Origin: Chloracidobacterium sp. N
Lineage (GTDB): Bacteria; Acidobacteriota; Blastocatellia; Chloracidobacteriales; Chloracidobacteriaceae
DNA length: 64,000 nt
NCBI RefSeq assembly: GCF_018304765.1
Contig: NZ_CP072643.1
Coordinates: 806,001-870,000, forward strand
Direction: 5' to 3'
Of this stretch, positions 35,459-47,389 are shown one piece after another. Below the pieces are notes generated by a model. That model saw only the letters and a list, made by a program, of their open reading frames with translations. It was not told the origin of the DNA and made no database searches. Every line of letters starts with the position of its first letter. The stretch's first letter is position 1. Made by a program: the position numbers and the translations under genes.

Positions 35459-35563
35459 CTCCGGTTTACCGCCAGACGATATTTGTTGCGCTACCGGCCA
35501 ACGTCAAGGGCGTTTTCGCAGGTCGTTTTCGGGCGTCGGGCGCGCCCGCATTGGCGGCCACGG

Positions 35564-38329
<2,766 letters not shown>

Positions 38330-38414
38330 ACAAGCTCCGGGTCGAACTGACCCCGTTACCGGTCAATTCAGCCGTGGAATCCTGTCCGCTCCAGCCGGTT
38401 GTCAGCCAGACCTG

Positions 38415-38714
38415 TCATTCATACGGACCAGGAAAGCGTTCGCCGTTGAAATGGATAATGTGACCTGGCGCTTCTGCGACCCAAACCTCGGTCTCCCATG
38501 CGATTTCGGAGAGATACCTGGCCATCGCCCGACGGGTAGGGAAGGCGGTGACGAAGACCAGTCCATCCGAGACTCTTTTGAACAGCTCCCTGAGTTCGTG
38601 CTGACGCTTGACGTTGATGGGACCATGACTGGTGACGGCCTCGATGAGAACAAGCCAATGCTTCTCCGGCAAATGAACGATAACGTCTGGCATTTTGCCA
38701 TGCTCATCAAGCAC
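38415..38714 (-). pseudogene. C-terminal remnant of a BsuBI/PstI-type restriction endonuclease
   Basis: Only 99 residues remain from a GTG at 38714. The text KMPDVIVHL...LIEAVTSHGPINVKRQHELRELF...GLVFVTAFPTRRAMARYLSEIAWETEVWVAEAPGHIIHFNGERFPGPYE matches the C-terminal end of BsuBI/PstI endonucleases, which are about 320 residues long. The likely catalytic PD...EAVTSHGP residues are retained. The frame continues upstream for a few codons into the methylase gene's end, where the N-terminal two-thirds should be, so a deletion has fused the remnant next to the methylase. The product is unlikely to be an active endonuclease, though a partial protein could still be made. Confidence 0.8.
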
Positions 38715-38737
38715 CGCTCTCCCTGGTGTCAGCCTGC

Positions 38738-40345
38738 TCAGCCACGGTTCACCACCTCCCTCACCAGGCGGTCAACCTCCGCCTGGTCAGGAAAGGTTGT
38801 GCCGATGTGCTGGCCAATCCGCACCAATTTGTCTCTTGCCGGATAGCGCAGTGAGCGGAGGTCAGTGGCGTTGACCTGGGTATGACCGCTGAACTGGCGA
38901 AAGTAAGCATCCACAAGGGTCGAATTGAGAAATACAGCAAGCCCCCTGGCCAGGTTCACTGGCAAACCAGCGCCTCGTACGTGGTAGAAGTTCAGATGGT
39001 TCTCGAAGGCAACCTGTTCCGCTTGAGGAAGACGGAGAGGATCATAGACGCCAGCCACAACCCGACGCCGTTCTTCCTTTGCTGAAAATCGTTTGACGAG
39101 CACATAGCAGCCTTTTGGGACAAGCAGCTTCTGCGCTCCCGGGCCAAGCACAAGGGCGTTCGGCTTGCGCGCCCGGCAGCCAGGCCATTCGACAAAACCA
39201 CGTTGCAGGTGACAGGGATAGATGAGCGGCACAGTATTCGGCTCCGGCTGGAGACAGAGCAGGTGCTTGGCTCTGAAGTCCACCACCCTCCCGGTGGATA
39301 CCGCCAGGCCCAGCTCTTCCAGGGTGCATTCAAGTTCCAGCATCCGGCGGCGGACGCCCTGCCCGTCCGTGTCCGGGACAACGTGGATGAAGAGATGCGG
39401 ATCACCCGGCCGGACGAGATCAGCGTGTTTTACAGCTTGAATGTGCCGGTTGGCCTCCTTCAGGTCGGGACTGCCGGATACCACCACGTCATCCGTTCCG
39501 TCGGCGGCCTTCACAGCCCGGAAAATGATGTTTTCCTGTAAAACTGCATCGTCGGCAAAGGCGTGATCACGCCGGTCAAACACATGAATGCGGCGGAAGC
39601 GCATCGCCTTCAGGAAAAAACGGCGGAAAGGTTCAAAGTAAGGGCCATTGCAGAAACTTCTGGGCGTAATGGCCACGATTTCGCCCCCGGGCGCAAGCAG
39701 GGTCGTGGCGACGGCCAGGAAACCGGTGTACAGATTGCTTGTTTCCACGCCCATTGCGCGCAGAAGCTGGCGGTCGCGCGAGTCCGAACGAATCTTCCGG
39801 TAGGGCGGATTGAGAATCGCGCAGTCAAAGCCTTCACCCAAACCCGGCGTGAAGAGATCGCCAGTCAATGTTCGCGGCCCGGCTTCGAGGAAATTTCCCT
39901 CAACAATTCGGGCGTCGAACTGAATGCCCGCCGCGTGGCTGGCTGCCTGACAAAGATCAAGCGTCCTTTGGAGATAAGGAATGAGTTTGGAATCCATCTC
40001 AAAGGCTGTGATGGAGATAGCCTCCGGGCGTTGCTCCCGGCGAGCCATCGCGGTCACGAAGGCTGCCGAAAGGGAACCGACCCCGGCACCGGCATCCAGT
40101 ACCCGCAGTGCCGGCTGGCGCGCCTCGAAGCTTTCTGCCATGAACAGAGCGATGGCGGCCGGTGTGAAGAATTGTCCCCAGAGGGCGCGGCGCTGCCGAT
40201 CCAGGTGCTCCGAAAGATGGCGCCGCATGTTCTCCACCGTCTCCAGGAGACGCTCGTCCACCTGCTGTTCGTCTGGTTTCCAAAGTGTCGCGCTGGCCCT
40301 TTGCATCACAGCTTCATGCCTGTAGATTTGGCTTCTGACAACCAT
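38738..40345 (-). CDS. BsuBI/PstI-type DNA adenine methyltransferase, probably orphan
   Basis: A 535-residue N6-adenine methylase; an internal ATG at 40306 is an alternative start. Motif I is VLDAGAGVGSLSAAF (about residue 82) and motif IV is CAILNPPYRKIRSD (about 195). The segments VETSNLYTGFLAVATTLLAPGGEIVAITPRSFCNGPYFEPFR and FADDAVLQENII are family-typical. M.BsuBI and M.PstI methylate adenine in CTGCAG, so that site is the best guess. No lesion is visible. The partner endonuclease gene 23 bp downstream survives only as a fragment, so the enzyme now probably protects or marks DNA without restriction. Confidence 0.88.
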   Translation of the reverse strand: MVVRSQIYRHEAVMQRASATLWKPDEQQVDERLLETVENMRRHLSEHLDRQRRALWGQFFTPAAIALFMAESFEARQPALRVLDAGAGVGSLSAAFVTAMARREQRPEAISITAFEMDSKLIPYLQRTLDLCQAASHAAGIQFDARIVEGNFLEAGPRTLTGDLFTPGLGEGFDCAILNPPYRKIRSDSRDRQLLRAMGVETSNLYTGFLAVATTLLAPGGEIVAITPRSFCNGPYFEPFRRFFLKAMRFRRIHVFDRRDHAFADDAVLQENIIFRAVKAADGTDDVVVSGSPDLKEANRHIQAVKHADLVRPGDPHLFIHVVPDTDGQGVRRRMLELECTLEELGLAVSTGRVVDFRAKHLLCLQPEPNTVPLIYPCHLQRGFVEWPGCRARKPNALVLGPGAQKLLVPKGCYVLVKRFSAKEERRRVVAGVYDPLRLPQAEQVAFENHLNFYHVRGAGLPVNLARGLAVFLNSTLVDAYFRQFSGHTQVNATDLRSLRYPARDKLVRIGQHIGTTFPDQAEVDRLVREVVNRG

Positions 40346-40473
40346 CCTGCCCGACCAGTGAACTATGGCAGGTCATCCCCCTGCCACGGATGATATTCCA
40401 TGCCGTTTATTGTATCTCTGAGGTGGATTTCTGGCGGTGGTGTTGAGCCTGTCCGCCGTATTTTGCCACGTCC

Positions 40474-41421
40474 ATGCTGAGCCGGGTTGCCGATTCGATC
40501 TTCTGGATGAGCCGCTACATCGAACGGGCGGAAAACATTGCCCGCTTCGTGGATGCCACCATGACGCTGACGCTCGACCTGCCGGCCGATGACACGGCCG
40601 CCTGGGTCGAACTCGTCGCCAGTGTGGGCGACCCCGTTGACTTCGCCGCCCGCTACGGCACGCCCACCCCGGCGGCCGTACTGCGCTACCTGACCTTCGA
40701 TGAACAAAACCCCAACTCCATCCTGACCACGCTGGCACGGGCCCGGGAAAATGCCCGCTGTGTACGCGACACCATTTCCTCGGAAATGTGGGAGCAGGCC
40801 AACCGCTTCTACCTCGATGTCAAAAGCGCCGCCACCCAGGGGCGGTTCGGTGCCATGCCGCATGCCTTTTTCACCCAGGTGAAAATGTCCAGCCATCTGT
40901 TTGTTGGCGTGACGGATTCAACGATGTCCCACGGCGAAGCCTGGCACTTCAACCGGATCGGACGGCTGCTCGAACGCGCCGACAAAACGGCCTGCATTCT
41001 GGGGGTTGAGCGCTTCAACGCCACGACCCTCGCCGGCAGCTCCCTCATAGACGATCTGCACTGGTCGGGCCTGCTGCGCGCTGCCAGCGCCCTTGAGATG
41101 TATCGCAAACGCTTCGGCCGCATCGAACCACGCCGGGTTTTTGAATTCCTGTTGCTGAGCCGGGAGTTTCCACGGGCGGCGCACTACTGCCTGCTGCGCT
41201 GCGTGGAATCCGTCCATGCCATTTCCGGCACATTGCCCGGCACCTACACCAACCTGCCCGAACAACGGCTGGGACGGCTGGCGGCGCAGCTCGACTACGC
41301 CGGCGTCGAGGATATTCTTCCGCCGGAGTCGCCCCACGACGCCCGTCCGTTTCTGAACCGCTTCCGGCGTGACCTCTATGCCGCCGGCGATGCCATTGCC
41401 GCGACATTTTTTCCCAACTGA
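40474..41421 (+). CDS. Alpha-E domain protein (DUF403)
   Basis: A 315-residue, mostly helical protein. The N-terminus LSRVADSIFWMSRYIERAENIARFVD is the alpha-E signature. NPNSILTTLARARENARCVRDTISSEMWEQANRFY and THSE-like DSTMSHGEAWHFNRIGRLLERADKTACIL follow, with the C-terminal FLNRFRRDLY. Comparative genomics links it with circularly permuted ATP-grasp, transglutaminase and Anbu protease genes in a predicted peptide-tagging or amide-forming system. Here the Anbu gene follows by 12 bp, while the ATP-grasp gene is 9.4 kb away on the other strand and no transglutaminase was found. Confidence 0.9.
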   Translation: MLSRVADSIFWMSRYIERAENIARFVDATMTLTLDLPADDTAAWVELVASVGDPVDFAARYGTPTPAAVLRYLTFDEQNPNSILTTLARARENARCVRDTISSEMWEQANRFYLDVKSAATQGRFGAMPHAFFTQVKMSSHLFVGVTDSTMSHGEAWHFNRIGRLLERADKTACILGVERFNATTLAGSSLIDDLHWSGLLRAASALEMYRKRFGRIEPRRVFEFLLLSREFPRAAHYCLLRCVESVHAISGTLPGTYTNLPEQRLGRLAAQLDYAGVEDILPPESPHDARPFLNRFRRDLYAAGDAIAATFFPN

Positions 41422-41433
41422 AGGATTGTGCCT

Positions 41434-42162
41434 ATGACCTTTTGCCTCGGTATCAAGACGGTGGAAGGGCTGGTTGCCGTCGCCGACACCCGCATTACTT
41501 CCGGGACCGAGTGCCGTACCTCGCGCAAGCTGACCATCCACCGCGCGGCTGCCGCGCCGGTCTTCGTCATGACTTCGGGCCTGCGTTCCGCACGCGACAA
41601 GGTGGTGACGTATTTTGACGAGTGGCTCCGGGGCGAAACCGTCATTCACCGCCGGCTGTATGAACTCGTCAATGCCTATGGCGAGCAGGTACGGCGGGTC
41701 GTGCGTGAAGACCATGCCATGCTGGAGCGCGACGGCCTGCGTTTTGACCTCTTTTCGATTATTGGCGGACGGCTGCCCGACGACGGCGAACACCGGCTGT
41801 TTCTGGTCTATCCCCAGGCCAACTGGGTCGAAATCGGCGAGTCATCGCCCTACGCCATCATCGGCAATGCCTTCTACGGCAAGCCCATTCTCGACCGGAT
41901 GCTGGATTACGGCTGTTCTCTTGAAGCGGCCCTCAAGGCGGCGCTGCTGGCGTTCGACTGTACGTTGACGAGCGCCAGCGATGTGAGCTATCCGCTGGAT
42001 GTTGCCGTCCTGCGCGCCGGAGCTTCCGATTTCATTGAGCATCGCTTCACTGAGCCGGACATGGCAAGCTATGCCGTCTGGTGGCGTACCAACCTCCGCC
42101 GTCTCGTCGCTGACGCTCCTGGAAACTGGCTGAGCTTCCTCAACCTGGAGTCTGGCTTATGA
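41434..42162 (+). CDS. anbu: Anbu-type proteasome-like protease
   Basis: A 242-residue NTN-hydrolase of the COG3484 group. ATG 41434 (not GTG 41428) places a Thr directly after Met (MTFCLGIKTVEGLVAVADTRITSG), as needed for an N-terminal Thr nucleophile after Met removal. The Asp in ADTR and Lys in SRKLTIH agree with a proteasome-like active site. Anbu assembles as an HslV/20S-like ring or helical particle. It follows the alpha-E gene by 12 bp and overlaps the HPt gene by four bases (ATGA), so the three are likely cotranslated. Confidence 0.88.
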   Translation: MTFCLGIKTVEGLVAVADTRITSGTECRTSRKLTIHRAAAAPVFVMTSGLRSARDKVVTYFDEWLRGETVIHRRLYELVNAYGEQVRRVVREDHAMLERDGLRFDLFSIIGGRLPDDGEHRLFLVYPQANWVEIGESSPYAIIGNAFYGKPILDRMLDYGCSLEAALKAALLAFDCTLTSASDVSYPLDVAVLRAGASDFIEHRFTEPDMASYAVWWRTNLRRLVADAPGNWLSFLNLESGL

Positions 42163-42503
42163 GTTCGCTCGATCTGGACACCATCGCGGCGCTCAAAGCC
42201 CTCGATGACGGCGATGGCTTTTTTGCCGAGATGGTGAACACGTTTCTCGACAATGCCAAAGTGACCTTCGCGCAACTCCACGCCGCCCAGATCGCCAACG
42301 ACATCCGCACTCTGGAGCGGGCCGCCCATAAGTTACGTGGCGCTGCCAGCACCATTGGAGCGCAGAATCTCATGGCCATGTGCGAAGCTCTGGAAACGTC
42401 CGCCCGTGAAGGGCACATCCCGGATGTGGCCGGCGCGGTGGCCGCCATCGAAACCGAGCTTCAGCAGGTTCGCCTGGCGCTTCAGGCCGAAATGGAAAAC
42501 TGA
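42159..42503 (+). CDS. Stand-alone HPt phosphotransfer protein
   Basis: A 114-residue four-helix HPt protein with the phospho-acceptor His in RAAHKLRGAASTIGAQNL (about residue 58). It has no receiver or kinase domain, so it needs external partners. The hybrid kinase at 35.6-38.3 kb has its own HPt, making it a poor obligate partner. The start overlaps the Anbu stop (ATGA), and a short-chain dehydrogenase follows 29 bp later. Coupling of a phosphorelay protein to Anbu is unusual and hints that this peptide-modification operon is under two-component control, but that is inference. Confidence 0.88.
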   Translation: MSSLDLDTIAALKALDDGDGFFAEMVNTFLDNAKVTFAQLHAAQIANDIRTLERAAHKLRGAASTIGAQNLMAMCEALETSAREGHIPDVAGAVAAIETELQQVRLALQAEMEN

Positions 42504-42531
42504 ACCCCGCCCCACCCGCAAGGAGAATCGC

Positions 42532-43353
42532 ATGCCCCCCATTGTGGACATCGGTGAAGTGTTGCAGGGACAAGTGGCGCTTGTGACCGGCGCCAGTTCC
42601 GGTATTGGCGCCGCCGTGGCGCGTGAACTGGCCCGGGCCGGCGCGGCCGTGGCCGTCAACTACGCCGGAAACCCGGCCGGCGCACAGGCAGTCGCCGACG
42701 CCATTACGGCGGCTGGCGGTCGGGCCATGATCGTCCGCGCTGATGTCAGCGTCGAAGCCGAAGTGACGGCCATGTTTTCCGCCGTGCTGGACGCCTTCGG
42801 ACGGCTTGACATCCTCGTTGGCAACGCCGGCCTGCAACGCGATGCGCCTTTCGTGGAGATGACACTTGAAGCCTGGGAGCGCGTCATCGCCGTCAACCTG
42901 ACAGGGCAGTTTCTGTGCACCCGCGCGGCCGTCCGGCAGTTTCTCGCCCAGGAAGCGCGCCCGGAGGTGTCGTCCGCGCTGGGCAAAATCATCTGCATAT
43001 CCAGCGTTCACGATGTCATCCCCTGGGCCGGGCATGTCAACTACGCTGCCTCGAAAGGCGGTCTGTCGCTGCTCGTGAAATCGCTGGCGCAGGAAGTGGC
43101 CGGGAAGAAGATTCGCGTCAATGCCGTCTCACCCGGTGCCATTCGGACGCCCATCAACCGCGCCGCATGGGAGACACCGGAAGCCGAGGCGGCCCTGCTC
43201 AAACTCATCCCTTACGAACGGGTGGGCGAGCCGGAAGACATCGGGCGCGCAGTCGTCTGGCTGGCGTCGGATGCTTCGGACTACATCACCGGTGCGACGC
43301 TCTATGTTGATGGCGGCATGACGCTCTACCCGGAGTTTCGTGAAGGCGGCTGA
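42532..43353 (+). CDS. Short-chain dehydrogenase/reductase
   Basis: A 273-residue classical SDR with AAGGAG six bases before the ATG. The cofactor motif is TGASSGIG (about 20-27), the NAG motif is GNAG, and the catalytic Ser and YAASK are in CISSVHDVIPWAGHVNYAASK. VNYAGNP after the second strand suggests NADP binding. The pattern around VSPGAIRTPINRAAW and the YVDGGMTLYPEF ending resemble glucose 1-dehydrogenase-type SDRs, but substrate cannot be assigned. The stop codon overlaps the BluB start (TGATG). Confidence 0.9.
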   Translation: MPPIVDIGEVLQGQVALVTGASSGIGAAVARELARAGAAVAVNYAGNPAGAQAVADAITAAGGRAMIVRADVSVEAEVTAMFSAVLDAFGRLDILVGNAGLQRDAPFVEMTLEAWERVIAVNLTGQFLCTRAAVRQFLAQEARPEVSSALGKIICISSVHDVIPWAGHVNYAASKGGLSLLVKSLAQEVAGKKIRVNAVSPGAIRTPINRAAWETPEAEAALLKLIPYERVGEPEDIGRAVVWLASDASDYITGATLYVDGGMTLYPEFREGG

Positions 43354-44015
43354 TGAACGACTGGATGTTTTCAGAAGCCGAACGGGCGGCCGTCTATCGG
43401 GCCATCCACACCCGGCGGGACATTCGCTCCACCTTTCTGCCACAACCCATCCCCGATGCCATCCTGTGGCGGCTGCTCGGCGCGGCCGCTGCGGCGCCAT
43501 CCGTGGGCTTCATGCAGCCGACGGAGATCATCGTCATCCGGGATACGGAGGTGCGGCGGCAGATTCACGCGCACTTTGAAAGCGTCAACCGGGCTGCGGC
43601 TGAAGTTTATACGGACGCCGACCGCCGCGCCTATGATGCCCTCAAGCTGGCGGCCATTATCGAGACACCGCTCAACCTGTGCTTCACCTGCGACACGACG
43701 ACCCAGCGCGGGCGCGGTCTGGGACGCCAGACCATGCCCGAAACGGCCGTCTTCTCGACGGTCTGCGCCGTGCAGAACGTCTGGCTGGCAGCGCGCGCCG
43801 AAAACATCGGCGTCGGCTGGGTCAGCATCCTTGAGCCGGAAACGGTCAAAACCCGGCTCGACATTCCGGCGCACCTGACGCTGGTGGCCTACCTGTGCGT
43901 CGGGTACGTCAGCGACTTTCCCGCCCAACCCGAACTTGAAACCAAAGGCTGGGAACATGCGCGTGACCTGACCGAAATGGTGTATTTCGACCGCTACGGC
44001 GTTCGCCAACCGTGA
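43353..44015 (+). CDS. bluB: 5,6-dimethylbenzimidazole synthase (BluB)
   Basis: A 220-residue nitroreductase-fold flavoenzyme that splits FMNH2 with O2 to yield the lower ligand of vitamin B12. RRDIRSTFLPQPIPDAILWRLLGAAAAAPSVGFMQPTE, RQTMPETAVFSTVCAVQNVWLAARAENIGVGWVSILEP and LVAYLCVGYVSDFP are diagnostic. It overlaps the SDR stop by one base and ends before a long secreted protein gene. No other cobalamin genes are present in this stretch, so it may supplement a pathway encoded elsewhere or salvage incomplete corrinoids. Confidence 0.92.
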   Translation: MNDWMFSEAERAAVYRAIHTRRDIRSTFLPQPIPDAILWRLLGAAAAAPSVGFMQPTEIIVIRDTEVRRQIHAHFESVNRAAAEVYTDADRRAYDALKLAAIIETPLNLCFTCDTTTQRGRGLGRQTMPETAVFSTVCAVQNVWLAARAENIGVGWVSILEPETVKTRLDIPAHLTLVAYLCVGYVSDFPAQPELETKGWEHARDLTEMVYFDRYGVRQP

Positions 44016-44071
44016 ACCCTGACTCCCCCCACGACAACCTCTGACACTTTCTGTACAGAACACGACTGACC

Positions 44072-47000
44072 ATGAAACCAAGTTCTCATGCCAGTTCACC
44101 GGCGCGCGTCCGGTGGTGGCTCGCCCTGTGGATTGCTGCTCTGTTGACCGCAACACCGCTGGTGCGGGCGCAGCAGACGGCGGCCAAACCGTCCGCCGGT
44201 GACAAACCGGAAGCCAAAGCCGAGGCTTATACCCAACTCAAGTACCGCCTGATCGGCCCCTTTCGCGGGGGACGGGTGGATGCTGTGACCGGCGTCCCCG
44301 GACAGCCCAACCTGTACTACTTTGGCGCTACCGGCGGCGGTGTGTGGAAAACAACCGATGGTGGCGTCAACTGGCAGCCGCTTGGAGATGGCTCGTTCCG
44401 TACCGGCTCGGTCGGTGCCATTGCCGTTGCCCCCAGTGATCCGAATGTCATCTACGTCGGCATGGGCGAACACACCTGGCGCGGCAATGTCTCGCACGGC
44501 GACGGTGTTTACAAATCCACGGACGCCGGCCGGACGTGGCGGCGCGTGGGGCTGGAAAACACGCGCCACATTGCCCGGATTCGCATCCATCCGACCAACC
44601 CGGAGGTCGTCTATGCGGCTGCCATGGGACACTGTTTCGGGCCGAATCCTGAACGTGGCGTATATCGTTCGACCGACGGCGGCAAAACCTGGCAGCGCGT
44701 GCTCTTTGTCAGCGACCGCGCCGGTTGCGCCGATCTGGCCATGGACCCGACGAACCCGCGCATTCTCTACGCCGGGATGTGGGAGGCACAGCGCGGGCCG
44801 TACTTTTTCAGCAGCGGCGGTCCTGGAAGCGGCCTGTGGAAAAGCACCGACGGCGGCGAGACCTGGCAGGAACTGACCCGCAAGCCGGGGCTGCCCACGG
44901 GAGTGCTGGGAAAAATCTGTGTCACCGTTTCGCCGGCCAACCCCGACCGGCTGTGGGCCAGCGTTGAAGCTGAAGAAGGCGGTATCTTTCGCAGCGACGA
45001 CGGCGGCGCCACCTGGACGCGCACCACGGGCGACCGCAACCTGCGCCAGCGCGCCTGGTATTTTTCCCGCCTTCAGGCCGATCCAAAGGATGCCAACGTC
45101 GTCTATGTGCTCAACGTGCAGTGGCATCGTTCGAGCGACGGCGGGCGGACGTTTTCCCCCATGCCCACGACCCACGCGGATCATCACGACCTGTGGATTG
45201 CGCCCGATGAGCCAAACCGCATGATTCTGGGCAATGATGGCGGCGCGGCTGTCTCCACCGATGGCGGCCGCAGTTGGACGGAAACCGACCAGCCCACGGC
45301 CCAGTTCTACCGCGTTGCCCTCGACAACCAGTTTCCGTTTTTCATCTACGGCGCACAGCAGGACAACACCACGGTCGGCATTGCCAGCCGTGCGACCCGT
45401 GGCTTTGGCATCGGTCTGCGCGACTGGGAAGATGTCGGCGGCGGCGAGTCCGGCTGGATTGCGCCACACCCGGCCAACCCGGACATCATTGTTGCCGGCA
45501 GCTACGGCGGCCTGCTGACCCGTTACGACCGGCGTACCGGACAGGTGCGCGACATCACCGTGTATCCTGAAAATCCGATGGGTGCTGGCGCGGAAAGTAT
45601 GAAGTACCGCTTTCAGTGGAACTTTCCCGTCATCTTTTCACAGCATCCACCGCATCCGCTGTATGCCGCTGGCAACCGGTTGTTCCGCAGCGATGACGAA
45701 GGCGCAAGCTGGAAGCCTGTCTCGCCCGACCTGACGCGCAACGATCCGACGAAGATGGGGCCGTCGGGCGGCCCCATCACCAAGGACAACACCAGCGTCG
45801 AGTATTACTGCACGATTTTTGCTCTGGCCGAATCCCCGAAAACAGCCGGTCTGATATGGGTCGGAACGGATGACGGCCTCGTGCACCTGACCCGTGATGG
45901 CGGAACAACCTGGGAAAACGTCACGCCCAAAGGGCTGCCCGACTGGATTCAGATCAACGCCATCGAAGCCTCACCGCACGAGCCGGGCGCGGCGTACCTG
46001 GCGGCGACGATGTACAAGCACAACGACTTTGCGCCCTACCTCTACAAGACGACCGACTACGGCAAAACCTGGACGAAAATCGTCAACGGCATTCCGGCCG
46101 ACGCCTTTACCCGCGTCATCCGGGAAGACCCCCGGCGCAGGGGGCTGCTCTACGCCGGGACGGAAACCGGCATGTACGTTTCCTTTGACGACGGTGCGAA
46201 CTGGCGGTCACTGCAACTCAACCTGCCGGCCGTGCCGATTACCGACCTGGCCATTCAGCCGCGCGACAACGTGCTTGTGGTGGCCACCCAGGGACGTTCC
46301 TTCTGGGCGCTCGATGACCTGACCGTATTGCAGCAGTACGCCGCCCAGCCAACATCCCAGTCAACGGGCGCGGGCGTCAGGCTGTACGCGCCGGAAAAAA
46401 CCCACCGGTTGCGTGGTTTTGGCGGTTTTGCGCCGCCGCCCACGGCGACCGTCGGGGCCAACCCGCCGGTGGGGGCCGTGGTCTTTTTCGAGCTGCCCGA
46501 CAAGCCCTTGAAACAGGTGACGCTCACCTTTGAAGACGCCGCCGGCAAGCCCTTGCGCACGTTCACCGGACGGGCCAAGGCGGGAGCCGAAACGCCTCCG
46601 ACCAGGCCCGGACGCGACGAAGGGCCGACCGACACCTTCACGTATGAACCGGGCCTCAACCGCTTCGTGTGGGACTTGCGTTTGCCGGGGCCAACGCGCG
46701 TCCCGGGCATGGTGCTGTGGGCGGCTGACTTGCGCGGCCCACGGGTGCTGCCGGGAACCTATCGCGTCACGCTTCAGGCCGATGACGTACGGCAGACCCA
46801 GACCTTTGATCTCGTCGCCGACCCACGGGTGATGGTGACGCCGGCGGACCTTCAGGCGCAGTTTGACCTGCTGGTGGCCATCCGGGACAAGGTTTCAGAA
46901 ACGCATCAGGCCATTCTGAACATCCGGGATACCCGGCGGCAGGTGGAAGAGGTCGAAAGCCAGTTGCGCGGACGGGAGGATGCCAAGCCGCTGCTCGAAC

Positions 47001-47314
47001 TGGCAAAGGCCCTCAAGGAAAAGCTCACGGCTATTGAGGAAATGCTCGTGCAGACGAAGATTCAAAGCGGCCAGGACCCGCTCAACTATCCCATCCGGCT
47101 CAACAACAAGCTGGCGGCGTTGATTGGCGTGGTGGACAGCGCGGACGCGGCTCCGACCGCGCAGGCGCGGGAGGTCTTTGCCGATCTGACTGGGAAAATA
47201 GATGCCGAGCTGCAAAAGCTGCGCGAGGTCATAACGCGCGATCTGGCGGAGTTCAACGCGAAGTTTCAGACGTTGAACCTGCCGCGCATCGCGCCCCGCG
47301 CCGGTGTGCGGTAG
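44072..47314 (+). CDS. Exported BNR/Asp-box (sortilin/VPS10-like) protein
   Basis: A 1,080-residue protein with an N-terminal signal peptide (VRWWLALWIAALLTATPLVRAQQ). More than ten BNR/Asp-box repeats with the S/T-x-D-G-G-x-T/N-W pattern (for example KTTDGGVNW, KSTDAGRTW, RSTDGGKTW, KSTDGGETW, RSDDGGATW) form a large beta-propeller from about residue 50 to 760. A C-terminal region follows with a beta-sandwich (FEDAAGKPLRTF) and a charged helix bundle (RDTRRQVEEVESQLRG). Such proteins are annotated as glycosyl hydrolases but also resemble sortilin N-domains, and no catalytic residues can be assigned. It is probably surface-located. Transcription ends near the strong hairpin at 47332-47366. 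Confidence 0.88.
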   Translation: MKPSSHASSPARVRWWLALWIAALLTATPLVRAQQTAAKPSAGDKPEAKAEAYTQLKYRLIGPFRGGRVDAVTGVPGQPNLYYFGATGGGVWKTTDGGVNWQPLGDGSFRTGSVGAIAVAPSDPNVIYVGMGEHTWRGNVSHGDGVYKSTDAGRTWRRVGLENTRHIARIRIHPTNPEVVYAAAMGHCFGPNPERGVYRSTDGGKTWQRVLFVSDRAGCADLAMDPTNPRILYAGMWEAQRGPYFFSSGGPGSGLWKSTDGGETWQELTRKPGLPTGVLGKICVTVSPANPDRLWASVEAEEGGIFRSDDGGATWTRTTGDRNLRQRAWYFSRLQADPKDANVVYVLNVQWHRSSDGGRTFSPMPTTHADHHDLWIAPDEPNRMILGNDGGAAVSTDGGRSWTETDQPTAQFYRVALDNQFPFFIYGAQQDNTTVGIASRATRGFGIGLRDWEDVGGGESGWIAPHPANPDIIVAGSYGGLLTRYDRRTGQVRDITVYPENPMGAGAESMKYRFQWNFPVIFSQHPPHPLYAAGNRLFRSDDEGASWKPVSPDLTRNDPTKMGPSGGPITKDNTSVEYYCTIFALAESPKTAGLIWVGTDDGLVHLTRDGGTTWENVTPKGLPDWIQINAIEASPHEPGAAYLAATMYKHNDFAPYLYKTTDYGKTWTKIVNGIPADAFTRVIREDPRRRGLLYAGTETGMYVSFDDGANWRSLQLNLPAVPITDLAIQPRDNVLVVATQGRSFWALDDLTVLQQYAAQPTSQSTGAGVRLYAPEKTHRLRGFGGFAPPPTATVGANPPVGAVVFFELPDKPLKQVTLTFEDAAGKPLRTFTGRAKAGAETPPTRPGRDEGPTDTFTYEPGLNRFVWDLRLPGPTRVPGMVLWAADLRGPRVLPGTYRVTLQADDVRQTQTFDLVADPRVMVTPADLQAQFDLLVAIRDKVSETHQAILNIRDTRRQVEEVESQLRGREDAKPLLELAKALKEKLTAIEEMLVQTKIQSGQDPLNYPIRLNNKLAALIGVVDSADAAPTAQAREVFADLTGKIDAELQKLREVITRDLAEFNAKFQTLNLPRIAPRAGVR

Positions 47315-47331
47315 CGGCTGCCGGTTCCGGT

Positions 47332-47366
47332 GTCCCGCCCTGTCCCTTACCGGGACGGGGCGGGAC
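47332..47366. terminator. Bidirectional hairpin between convergent genes
   Basis: GTCCCGCCCTGTCCC (47332-47346) pairs with GGGACGGGGCGGGAC (47352-47366) over 15 positions with one G-T pair and a TTACC loop. It starts 18 bases after the plus-strand BNR gene and lies 24 bases from the minus-strand OmpA gene end. A short T-rich tail (GGCTTTGG) follows on the plus strand, so it probably ends both transcripts. Confidence 0.65.
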
Positions 47367-47389
47367 GGCTTTGGCGCCGGTGTCGGCCA

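Noticed and set aside
38402-38710. A 102-residue open frame overlapping the endonuclease remnant
   Set aside because: It is in another frame and has no recognisable motif, while the 38415-38714 frame matches BsuBI/PstI endonucleases.
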